Shown here one piece after another: positions 8,146-14,559 of a stretch of DNA of 14,622 bases; position 1 is the first letter of the stretch, and the number at the start of each line of letters is the position of its first letter. The translations under genes and the position numbers were made by a program. Source of the stretch: an uncultured Roseburia sp. (GTDB lineage: Bacteria > Bacillota > Clostridia > Lachnospirales > Lachnospiraceae); the NCBI GenBank assembly GCA_910587865.1, contig CAJUNX010000022.1, positions 51,400 through 66,021 on the forward strand, written 5' to 3'. The notes beneath the pieces are model-generated. The model was not told the origin of the DNA, did not search any database, and saw only the letters and a list, made by a program, of their open reading frames with translations.

Positions 8146-8161
8146 TGCGATATCCTCCTTT

Positions 8162-8251
8162 TCATTTTGTCCGATTTTTTTCATTTGTCCGGTTTCTCAT
8201 TTGTCCGGGTTTTCTCATTTGTCCGGGTTTTCTCATTTTGTCCGGGTTTTC
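8162..8251. repeat. 18-bp minisatellite upstream of GH31 enzyme B
   Basis: Five head-to-tail units starting at 8162, 8181, 8197, 8215 and 8233, of 19, 16, 18, 18 and 19 bases. The consensus is TCATTTGTCCGGGTTTTC; the units at 8197 and 8215 are identical. On the transcribed (minus) strand each unit carries an ATGA. The array ends only one base from the RBS of the downstream gene, so it forms the leader immediately before that gene. Confidence 0.95.
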
Positions 8252-8259
8252 CCGATTTC

Positions 8260-8301
8260 CGCCGGATGTCAAAGCCCTCATACTGTGCCTGACATCCGGC
8301 G
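8260..8301. repeat. 12-bp perfect inverted repeat between the two GH31 genes
   Basis: CGCCGGATGTCA (8260-8271) pairs perfectly with TGACATCCGGCG (8290-8301) around an 18-base loop, 8 bases beyond the stop of GH31 enzyme A. On the minus-strand transcript no T run follows, so it is not a standard terminator for the operon. It may be an mRNA-stabilising or attenuating stem between the two cistrons. On the plus strand five Ts follow after four bases, but no gene reads in that direction. Confidence 0.75.
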
Positions 8302-8309
8302 AACCGTTT

Positions 8310-10715
8310 TTATCCCCGATATGCTCCTGTAATCTCAGCCAGCGCATGCTGCAGCTGCTCCGATGCCCCCATGGCCTGCAGCTCGCTAAGGAACGCCGGC
8401 ACATCGTCCGCCAGTCTCTGATATGCGCCGAAAATCGTCTGTTTTTGCATGAATCCGATCTCCGCCTGATTTAAGAAATCATAGAGCATTTCCTTCACCG
8501 GATTTTTCGCAACCGCTGTTTCCTCTGGCAGAACCACCTCTACCGCATCCGCCGGGGTGATGCCGGTGAGCGTGACGAGAAGCCCCGTGCCGTGTTTCTC
8601 ACAGCAGCCGCTTTGCTTCGCGCCGTTTACGGACACTTCCGCATGTTCCGCCGTGATATTGCACAGCTCCAGCTTTATCGTGCGCTCTGCCGGGACCAGA
8701 GAGGCATCGCCCAGAACCGGGGCAATCGATACGCGTTTTTTCTCCCAGTCAAGCGCGATCACCGTCTTCGCGCAGACCCCGTCCTCGTATGCCGCGGAGA
8801 CATTATCGTCCTCGTAGAGCGTAAAGCTGTTGTCCGCCCCCGGATAGATGCGGATCGTGAGCTCGTCGGGGTTTTTCTCCGCCTGATCCGCCTGATACTG
8901 CTCCGTCATCGGGAGGATGGCTCCTGCCTTCGCAAGCACCGGGATGGTGTCGATGCCGCGGCAGAGAATCAGACTGCGTCCGCCGTGATATACCGTACCG
9001 GTAAAAAAGTCAAACCACAGTCCCTGCGGCAGCCAGGCCGTCACCTCCGCCACGTTCACACCCTTCGCGCGCGGCGCCGTGATCGGCGCGACCATCAGCT
9101 CGCTCCCGAAAAAGTACTGATTTTTACATTTGTAGGACTCCCATTTCGCCGGATATCGGTAGTAAACCGGCTGACAGACCGGCTCGCCGTCCGCCCATGC
9201 GCGGTAATTCATCGTATACAGATACGGCAGCATCTGATGACGCAGGCGCAGGAAACGGTTCATCGCATCGTGCGCTTCTTTTTTGAACCGCCACGGCTCC
9301 TTGCCGTTAAATTCGCTGCTCGTGCTGTGCAGGCGGTTGACCGGGGAAAACACCCCGTACTGATACCATCTCGTCTCGAGCTCGTCGTCTTTTCCGCCCA
9401 TCATGTGGCCGCCGATGTCATGACTCCACCAGCCGTAGCCGATGTTCGACGCCGTGTTTGTAAAATACGGCTGGAAATCGAGTGACTCCCACGTGATCAC
9501 CGTGTCCCCGGAAAATCCGACCGGGTAGCGGTGGGAGCCGGGTCCCGCATAGCGCGAGAACGTCATCGGGCGTTTCCCGTCCCTGGCGCTGTCCAGGAAA
9601 TGATAGTGGTTTAACATCCAGAGCGGGTCAAGCCCCGCCACCTTCGTGTGCGTGCCCTGCTGCCAGTCGATCCACCAGAAGTCCACACCCTGCTCCTCTA
9701 ACGGGTGGTGCACCTTCTCGAAATACACCTCCATAAAGTGCGGGTCCGCGATGTCAAAATTCACCGGCTCTTCTTTCTGAATATCGACTCCCATGGCCTT
9801 TGCCACCTCTTTGTAGCAGTCCTCAAACGCGCGGATCCCGTCCGCCGGGTGAACGTTTAACGTCGTCTTCATGCCCCGCGCGTGAAGCCCTGCCAGAAAC
9901 CGTTCCGGATCCGGGAAGCACTCGGGATCCCAGGTATAGCCGGTCCAGCCGGTGCCGTACTTCGGATCGATCTTTGTCAGATGCCAGTCCATATCAATGA
10001 CCGCCACCGAAAACGGCAGATCCTCCTCGTCAAACCGGCGCATCAGCTCCATATAGCTTTCTTCCGTGTAGCGGTAATACCGGCTCCACCAGTTCCCCAG
10101 CGCAAAGCGCGGCAGCATCGGCGTCCTTCCGCACAGGCGGTAAAAATCCTTTAACGCCTCCAGATAACGGTGGCCGTAGGCGAACAGATACAGATCCTGA
10201 CCGCCCTGCTCCCGCGGCACCACCCAGCCGTCCTCCCCGATCAGAAGCGTGTGCGAATCGTCAAGAGGCGCACATCCGCTCCAGAATGACATCAGCCCTT
10301 CCTCGAGCTCGCAGGCTCCGTTCACCTGGTCGAGCGTGCGGGCCGTCCCCTTTAAGGTCCGCGGCGCATCGCCGTAATGCCAGACCATACGGTTGCCGCC
10401 CGGCATCCCTTCCATCTCCATGCCCATGCAGGCGCAGGACAGCCCCGCTCCCGAAAATTCCTGCCGGTTATAATTTAACTGGAAATACTCCGTGCGGATC
10501 ATGAGGCCGTCCTTTGTCTCCGTACACAAAAACTCCACCGGCGCGAAATCACGGTTTAACACCACCTGCGTCGCCGCGTCCGTGAAATGTCCCGTCGGAC
10601 TGTACTCAAGCCTCACCAGGCTTTTCGTGAGCACGGTGATCCGATAATGCTCCCCTTTGATGATATTTTCTTCACACGCAAGCGGATGCGTCTGTATTTT
10701 CATATGATCTTTCAT
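8310..10715 (-). CDS. GH31 glycosidase (enzyme A), alpha-glucosidase-like
   Basis: An 801-residue GH31 family enzyme. The N-terminal beta domain runs to about residue 195; the barrel starts near TPMLPRFALGNWWSRYYRY. FSVAVIDMDWH is the beta-strand carrying substrate-contact aspartates. The nucleophile is probably Asp350 in FWWIDWQQG and the acid/base Asp404 in GFSGDTVITW; WWSHDIGGHMMG follows. The nucleophile motif differs from the WNDMNEP of its neighbour, so this is a different GH31 subgroup. After the C-terminal beta domains there is a roughly 70-residue helical tail (from about VKEMLYDFLNQAEIGF). Start at 10715 (MKDHM) is supported by AAGGAG at 10723-10728, seven bases away; an earlier in-frame ATG at 10808 lacks an RBS. 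No signal peptide. It sits between malL and enzyme B, supporting a role in alpha-glucan or related alpha-glycoside breakdown. Exact substrate (glucoside, xyloside or galactoside) is unknown. Confidence 0.88.
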   Translation of the reverse strand: MKDHMKIQTHPLACEENIIKGEHYRITVLTKSLVRLEYSPTGHFTDAATQVVLNRDFAPVEFLCTETKDGLMIRTEYFQLNYNRQEFSGAGLSCACMGMEMEGMPGGNRMVWHYGDAPRTLKGTARTLDQVNGACELEEGLMSFWSGCAPLDDSHTLLIGEDGWVVPREQGGQDLYLFAYGHRYLEALKDFYRLCGRTPMLPRFALGNWWSRYYRYTEESYMELMRRFDEEDLPFSVAVIDMDWHLTKIDPKYGTGWTGYTWDPECFPDPERFLAGLHARGMKTTLNVHPADGIRAFEDCYKEVAKAMGVDIQKEEPVNFDIADPHFMEVYFEKVHHPLEEQGVDFWWIDWQQGTHTKVAGLDPLWMLNHYHFLDSARDGKRPMTFSRYAGPGSHRYPVGFSGDTVITWESLDFQPYFTNTASNIGYGWWSHDIGGHMMGGKDDELETRWYQYGVFSPVNRLHSTSSEFNGKEPWRFKKEAHDAMNRFLRLRHQMLPYLYTMNYRAWADGEPVCQPVYYRYPAKWESYKCKNQYFFGSELMVAPITAPRAKGVNVAEVTAWLPQGLWFDFFTGTVYHGGRSLILCRGIDTIPVLAKAGAILPMTEQYQADQAEKNPDELTIRIYPGADNSFTLYEDDNVSAAYEDGVCAKTVIALDWEKKRVSIAPVLGDASLVPAERTIKLELCNITAEHAEVSVNGAKQSGCCEKHGTGLLVTLTGITPADAVEVVLPEETAVAKNPVKEMLYDFLNQAEIGFMQKQTIFGAYQRLADDVPAFLSELQAMGASEQLQHALAEITGAYRG

Positions 10716-10825
10716 TTCCTTACTCCTTCCTGTCGCACCTTCCGGGACGTCCGCCCGGATTCTTTCTCTCATTCCGTCTGTTTTCCGACCGACACATGCC
10801 GGCACCATTCCTCCGATCCGGACGT

Positions 10826-12499
10826 TTATCGAAGGATCACAGCCGCGCCGTACGCGCCGAGTGTCATCTCAGGCTGCACGCACACGCTCTCCTGATTTGT
10901 GATCAGCACACGGCCCTCCGCAAAATCCTCCGGCAGCGTGACCGTCTGCTCCCGGTCCGTAAAATTACAAACGACAAACAGCCGGACGTCCTCCTGTCTG
11001 CGGATGTACATATACAGATTTTCGTCTTCCTGCCGGTACGGCTCATAAGATCCGTACACGATCACCGGCTCCGCTTTCCGCAGCGCGATCAGCTTCTTAT
11101 AATAATGAAACACCGAATCCGGATCCGCGGTCTGCTGCTTCGCGTTGATCTCTTTATAATTCGGGTTCACCATAATCCACGGAATGCCGTCCGTAAATCC
11201 GGCGTTTTCCCCGTCATCCCACTGCATCGGGGTGCGCGCATTGTCCCTGCCGCGCAGACGGATATAACGCATCATATCGTCCGGTGTGATTTTGCCCGAT
11301 TCCGTCATCTCCCGGTACGCATTGATACTCTCGATATCCCGCACGTCATCGATGGCTGCAAACGGACAATTCGTCATGCCGAGCTCCTCGCCCTGGTACA
11401 CATACGGGGTTCCCTGCATCATATGCAGGCAGGTCGCCAGCATCTTTGCGGACACCGCACGGTATTCCTCCCTGTCATCGCCGAACCGCGAGAGCGATCT
11501 CGGCTGATCGTGATTGGAGAAGTACAGGCTGTTCCACGCCTGCCCGGCAAGCCCCGTCTGCCAGCCGTCGAGCACTTTTTTCAACTCCACAAGATCCACG
11601 CGGCGGTCCGTCCACTTGCCGTACTCTCTGTCCCCGATTCCCACATGATCGAACTGAAACACCATATTTAACTCCGACCCGTCTAAGGACGCATATTTTT
11701 TTGCCTCCTCAATCGTCACGCCGGCGCACTCCCCGACCGTGATCAGATCGTACTTCGAGAGCACCTCACGGTTCATCTCGCGCAGATATTCATGCACGTG
11801 CGGGCCGTTCGCGCAGGGAATCGGCGAATATTCCATCCCCGGGACGCTCTGTCCGTCCGGCAGACCGTCTTCTTTTGAGATCAGGCTGATCACATCCATG
11901 CGGAATCCGTCGATCCCTTTTTCACACCACCAGTTCATCATGGAAAAGACCTCGCCGCGCACCTTCGGGTTATCCCAGTTTAAGTCCGGCTGCTTTTTCG
12001 AGAACAGGTGCAGGTAGTACATCTGCGTCGTCTCGTCGTACTGCCACGCCGATCCGGAAAACGCGCTGCCCCAGTTATTCGGCTCCTTCCCGTCCTTCCC
12101 CTCTCTCCATATGTAGTAATCGCGGTACGGATTCTCCTTCCCTCTGCGGCTCTCCACAAACCACGCGTGCTCGTCGGACGTGTGATTCACTACAAGATCC
12201 ATGACAAGCTTCATGCCCCGCGCATGGATGCCCGTGAGCATCCGGTCAAAATCCTCCATGGTTCCGAATTCTTTCATGATCGCCTGATAATCGCTGATGT
12301 CATAGCCGTTGTCATCGTTCGGCGACTGATAGACCGGCGAGAGCCAGATCACATCCACGCCGAGCTCCTTTAAATAATCCAGCCGTGACGTGATCCCGTT
12401 TAAATCCCCGACCCCGTCGCCGTTGCTGTCCATAAAGCTCCTCGGATAGATCTGATACACCACCGCTTCTTTCCACCATGCTTTTTCTACTGTTCCCAT
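10826..12499 (-). CDS. malL: GH13 oligo-1,6-glucosidase / alpha-glucosidase
   Basis: A 557-residue glycoside hydrolase family 13 enzyme of the oligo-1,6-glucosidase type, normal in length. It starts WWKEAVVYQIYPRSFMDSNG, typical of the family. Conserved regions in order: DLVVNHTS (from D101); GIDGFRMDVI with nucleophile Asp202; TVGEC with acid/base Glu257; FSNHDQPR with transition-state Asp331. Val203, directly after the nucleophile, is the residue associated with alpha-1,6 activity in this family (Ala or Thr in alpha-1,4 enzymes), so isomaltose or panose cleavage is favoured. Cys258 after the acid/base is where Met is common. The start at 12499 has GGAGG (12505-12509) five bases upstream; the longer in-frame ATG at 12574 would lie upstream of the likely transcription start. 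First gene of the cluster, no signal peptide. Confidence 0.92.
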   Translation of the reverse strand: MGTVEKAWWKEAVVYQIYPRSFMDSNGDGVGDLNGITSRLDYLKELGVDVIWLSPVYQSPNDDNGYDISDYQAIMKEFGTMEDFDRMLTGIHARGMKLVMDLVVNHTSDEHAWFVESRRGKENPYRDYYIWREGKDGKEPNNWGSAFSGSAWQYDETTQMYYLHLFSKKQPDLNWDNPKVRGEVFSMMNWWCEKGIDGFRMDVISLISKEDGLPDGQSVPGMEYSPIPCANGPHVHEYLREMNREVLSKYDLITVGECAGVTIEEAKKYASLDGSELNMVFQFDHVGIGDREYGKWTDRRVDLVELKKVLDGWQTGLAGQAWNSLYFSNHDQPRSLSRFGDDREEYRAVSAKMLATCLHMMQGTPYVYQGEELGMTNCPFAAIDDVRDIESINAYREMTESGKITPDDMMRYIRLRGRDNARTPMQWDDGENAGFTDGIPWIMVNPNYKEINAKQQTADPDSVFHYYKKLIALRKAEPVIVYGSYEPYRQEDENLYMYIRRQEDVRLFVVCNFTDREQTVTLPEDFAEGRVLITNQESVCVQPEMTLGAYGAAVILR

Positions 12500-12564
12500 G
12501 CCTTCCTCCGTTCCCCCGGTACGCCGTTCCCCGGCTTTTCCGGCATTTTTTTCCTGATAATGCG

Positions 12565-12593
12565 ATCGTATCATACCTGAATACGGTTTTCAA
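12565..12593 (-). promoter_or_regulatory. promoter of the malL-GH31-GH31 cluster
   Basis: On the minus strand: TTGAAA (12588-12593), a 17-base spacer, and TACGAT (12565-12570). Transcription would start near 12558, giving about 59 bases of leader before the malL ATG. The spacer contains TGAA...TTCA, reminiscent of a catabolite-responsive element but with one base too many in the middle, so I do not call one. Confidence 0.7.
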
Positions 12594-12613
12594 TAGTTTT
12601 GCGCAAAACTATT
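12592..12613. promoter_or_regulatory. 22-bp perfect palindrome, probable repressor operator
   Basis: AATAGTTTTGC (12592-12602) is followed directly by its reverse complement GCAAAACTATT (12603-12613), without spacer or mismatch. It overlaps the first two bases of the malL -35 box. The core TTTTGCGCAAAA, with a central CG step, is the style of site bound by LacI/GalR-family regulators, which commonly control maltodextrin genes. The regulator gene is not in the window, so the family is inference; the palindrome is observed. Confidence 0.75.
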
Positions 12614-12945
12614 AGAATTGCACAAATATGAAAGGTTCATTTTTGTCTGTATTTCACAATTACGTGCTGGATGCAGGTCGGTTTTGCGGACACTCAAATA
12701 AAAGGATGCCGTTATGTATCTCGTTATTGGTATTTGGTCTGTTATAAGTCCAATTCTGTCATTCAACAGAATTTATTTCCATATTTCGAATAAACGGGTC
12801 AAACAATCCCCCGCTATCTGAAAAAGTCACTTTTTCTAACTCAGAGATAAATTTCTGTGTCTGTCCAAAAAAGTGTTTCATTTATTTGAGCAGGTTTGCG
12901 GCATTCGCCAGGCCAACAATACTTTGGACAAAAAAAGTCGAAAGA
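12614..12945. other. AT-rich intergenic region with short hairpins, no clear gene
   Basis: This stretch between the malL control region and the transposase remnant holds no convincing protein gene. Seen in it: CTCAAATAAA at 12693-12702 and its reverse complement at 12881-12890; a hairpin AATTCTGT/ACAGAATT (12752-12759 and 12766-12773); a near-palindrome GAAAAAGT-C-ACTTTTTC (12820-12836); and TGTCCAAAAAAGTG at 12862-12875, a candidate terminal repeat of the neighbouring IS3-type remnant. A possible tiny ORF is listed separately. Confidence 0.6.
12714..12821 (+). CDS. possible 35-residue hydrophobic small ORF
   Basis: An ATG at 12714 opens a 35-codon frame ending in TGA. AAAAGGA about eight bases upstream could serve as RBS. 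The product begins MYLVIGIWSVISPILSF, a plausible single membrane segment, followed by a basic tail. There is no homology I recognise. It could be a truncated membrane protein, a small membrane peptide, or chance; the surrounding DNA is decayed mobile-element sequence. Low confidence. Confidence 0.2.
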   Translation: MYLVIGIWSVISPILSFNRIYFHISNKRVKQSPAI

Positions 12946-13098
12946 TTATGCTGCTTTTTTGAGTTCCTCATCCTCCTTTTGCTGAGGTGTCATATAACCA
13001 ATTGCACTATGGATTCGTTTGCGGTTATACCAGCCCTCTATATATTCAAAGATTGCCCTGCGGGCCTCTTTGGAATCTTGATAAGTATGAAGATGGAT
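12946..13098 (-). pseudogene. IS3-family transposase OrfB, C-terminal remnant
   Basis: On the minus strand an open stretch of 50 codons ends in TAA (12946-12948). It contains EARRAIFEYIEGWYN and WYNRKRIHSAIGYMTP, the hallmark end of IS3-family (IS150-like) OrfB integrase domains. Only the last ~46 residues are recognisable. A TAG at 13099-13101 closes the frame upstream, and no DDE residues, OrfA or left end remain. The remnant is therefore inactive. TGTCCAAAAAAGTG at 12862-12875, beyond the stop, may be what is left of the right terminal repeat, although a similar string (TTTGGACAAAAAAAGTC) lies nearer the stop. Confidence 0.85.
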
Positions 13099-13157
13099 CT
13101 AGTGAAGTTGGGAGAGGAACCCTTTTCACAATCAGTCAATTTCAATAAGATTTTTAA

Positions 13158-13203
13158 CAGCCGCTGATAACGGAAAATAAAAAAACCGTTGTTTTGGCGG
13201 CTG
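13158..13203. repeat. nested two-stem hairpin
   Basis: CAGCCGC (13158-13164) pairs with GCGGCTG (13197-13203), and inside it AACGG (13169-13173) pairs with CCGTT (13186-13190) around an A-rich loop. It lies between the transposase remnant and the GNAT promoter. There is no T tract directly after either end. It may be a terminator relic or a mobile-element end. Confidence 0.5.
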
Positions 13204-13234
13204 GTATTGGCGCGCTCAAACAAAATACAAATCA

Positions 13235-13263
13235 TTGATTTATCCTTTATTTTACGGTATCAT
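13235..13263 (+). promoter_or_regulatory. promoter of the GNAT / DHFR-like pair
   Basis: TTGATT (13235-13240), a 17-base spacer and TATCAT (13258-13263) on the plus strand. It would give a leader of roughly 90 bases before the acetyltransferase ATG at 13359. Confidence 0.6.
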
Positions 13264-13358
13264 GTTTTAACAAAACCGGAAGCTGTAAAGGTGAGAGTGA
13301 AAGAACCTGACAAAAATTTCACAACTCGTTTATGCCCTGGAATGGTATGGTGAAAATT

Positions 13359-13811
13359 ATGAAAGAATATACTTATGTTACTTTAAGACAAAAACCCGAA
13401 TTAAAAGAAGCCGCAGCGGCATGGTTTCATGATAAATGGGGCGTACCACAAGAAGCTTATCTTGAATGTATGAAAGCCTATATCAAGAATGAAACAGAAT
13501 ATGGCTGGTATCTTTGTTTCGACAGCGGGCGCATTGCAGGCGGTCTTGGTGTGATTGAAAATGATTTTCATGACAGGAAAGACCTTGCGCCAAATGTATG
13601 TGCGGTATATACAGAAAAGGAATATCGTTGTCAAGGAATTGCGGGACAATTACTTGATATTGTTGTGAAGGATATGAAGTCCAAAGGAATTACTCCTATT
13701 TATTTGATTACAGACCATACAAGTTTTTACGAAAGATATGGCTGGGAATTTTTGTGTATGGTTCAAGGGGATAATGAGCCTGATATGACAAGAATGTATA
13801 TCCATAGATAA
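13359..13811 (+). CDS. GNAT family N-acetyltransferase
   Basis: A 150-residue acetyl-CoA-dependent N-acetyltransferase. Motif A, the acetyl-CoA pyrophosphate loop, is YRCQGIAGQLL (89-99), matching RxxGxA. Beta-strand NVCAVYTEKEYR precedes it, and FYERYGWEF (123-131) is the usual C-terminal substrate/CoA segment. The acceptor is unknown. I choose the start MKEYTY at 13359; another in-frame ATG at 13332 is possible, and neither has a strong RBS. It is followed after 30 bases by a DHFR-like pseudogene with its own good RBS, so the two formed an operon. AT-rich codon use sets both apart from the GC-rich genes to the left, which suggests transfer. Resistance or metabolite acetylation are both possible. 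Confidence 0.88.
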   Translation: MKEYTYVTLRQKPELKEAAAAWFHDKWGVPQEAYLECMKAYIKNETEYGWYLCFDSGRIAGGLGVIENDFHDRKDLAPNVCAVYTEKEYRCQGIAGQLLDIVVKDMKSKGITPIYLITDHTSFYERYGWEFLCMVQGDNEPDMTRMYIHR

Positions 13812-13841
13812 AATTTATTTTATGAGTCGAAAGGAGAACTT

Positions 13842-14372
13842 ATGAAAAAAGTCAGTCTGTTTATAGCGATGAGCCTTGACGGATATATTGCAGACAGTAA
13901 AGGCAGCGTGAGTTGGCTGGCCGGACAGGGCAGCGATGATGATAACATTGACTCATATTCGAAATTTGTGAATGATATTGATACTGTAATCATGGGCTGA
14001 AACACCTATCATCAAATTGTCACGGAACTTTCACCGGATGAATGGGTCTATCATGATTTTACAACCTATGTTGTAACACACCACCCCAGAATATCTTCTG
14101 ATAAAATTCATTTTACCAATGAATGCCCCGTTGAGCTGGTACAAAAACTACGAGAAGAAAATGGAAAAGGTATTTGGATATGCGGTGGTGCAAACCTAAT
14201 CCAGCAGTTAGTAAAAAAAGATGTCATTGACTGTTATTATATTACTGTGATTCCGACGATTTTGGGTTCTGGCATTCGGCTTTTCGAAAAAGCTGACCAT
14301 GAAATTAAGTTAAAGCTGCTCAAAACACAATCGTATAATGGTATGACGGATTTGATCTATATAAAAAGATAA
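13842..14372 (+). pseudogene. dihydrofolate reductase / RibD C-terminal-like protein, interrupted by TGA
   Basis: A 177-codon frame begins MKKVSLFIAMSLDGYIAD, the characteristic start of the DHFR/RibD-C reductase family. It ends after ICGGANLIQQLVKKDVIDCY and VIPTILGSGIRLF, also family hallmarks. RBS AAAGGAGA lies at 13830-13837. Codon 53 is TGA (13998-14000), in the segment VIMG-stop-NTYHQI. The reading frame is otherwise open to TAA at 14370-14372, so a single base change (TGG or CGA to TGA) explains it. Unless TGA is read through, only a 52-residue fragment is made, lacking most of the Rossmann-like fold. Members of this family are NAD(P)H-dependent reductases often next to GNAT genes in Firmicutes; the substrate is usually unknown. 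Confidence 0.88.
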
Positions 14373-14393
14373 CTTCCAGTTTGGGTTTAAATC

Positions 14394-14416
14394 CCCTGCG
14401 GCAGTATGTCGCAGGG
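14394..14416 (-). terminator. hairpin between the DHFR-like pseudogene and the recombinase remnant
   Basis: CCCTGCG (14394-14400) and CGCAGGG (14410-14416) form a 7-bp stem with a 9-base loop, in the gap between two converging reading frames. Neither side has a strong T run (GATTTAAA on the minus strand, AATTACG on the plus strand), so termination strength is doubtful. It starts three bases beyond the stop of the minus-strand remnant. Confidence 0.45.
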
Positions 14417-14418
14417 AA

Positions 14419-14559
14419 TTACGCTTTAATCTCCATCCCGTTTTTAAAGGTAAACCACACATCGTCCTTGCCATAGACCGTCATGAAATCCACCATGGCA
14501 TACCAGGCTGCCTCTTCAAAATAATCCACCTGCTCCGGCAGTCCCGCAGCACCTCCATG
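14419..14559 (-). pseudogene. probable serine recombinase C-terminal remnant
   Basis: On the minus strand 46 codons end in TAA (14419-14421). The peptide includes FEEAAWYAMVDFMTVYGKDD and ends WFTFKNGMEIKA. This resembles the C-terminus of large serine recombinases of clostridial mobile elements (endings such as VTVYxKDDIRFTFKDGxEI), judged from memory. Upstream, the frame meets a TAA at about 14569-14571, and the DNA toward the window edge instead reads in another frame as a hydrophobic stretch, VKKTFLLGAGVATIITFVSW. The recombinase is therefore truncated or frame-shifted near 14545-14570. The rest lies outside the window or is lost. Confidence 0.5.

Noticed and set aside
8162..8404. Minus-strand frame of 80 codons running through the minisatellite
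   Set aside because: It overlaps the 3' end of GH31 enzyme A in another frame and ends within the repeat; the repetitive MRKPGQ peptide is explained by the 18-base unit.
8592..9485. Plus-strand frame of 297 codons inside GH31 enzyme A
   Set aside because: Antisense shadow with arginine-rich composition and no recognisable domain; the minus-strand GH31 frame has all catalytic motifs.
10796..11671. Plus-strand frame of 291 codons inside malL
   Set aside because: Antisense shadow of the GH13 gene, no RBS and no motif.
12577..12592. Possible catabolite-responsive element in the malL promoter spacer
   Set aside because: The TGAA/TTCA arms are present but the central CG is displaced by one base from the usual cre consensus.
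13038..13235. Minus-strand 65-codon frame starting MICILFERAN with a passable RBS
   Set aside because: It runs through the nested hairpin and then antisense or out of frame into the transposase remnant, shows no family features, and is probably chance in decayed DNA.
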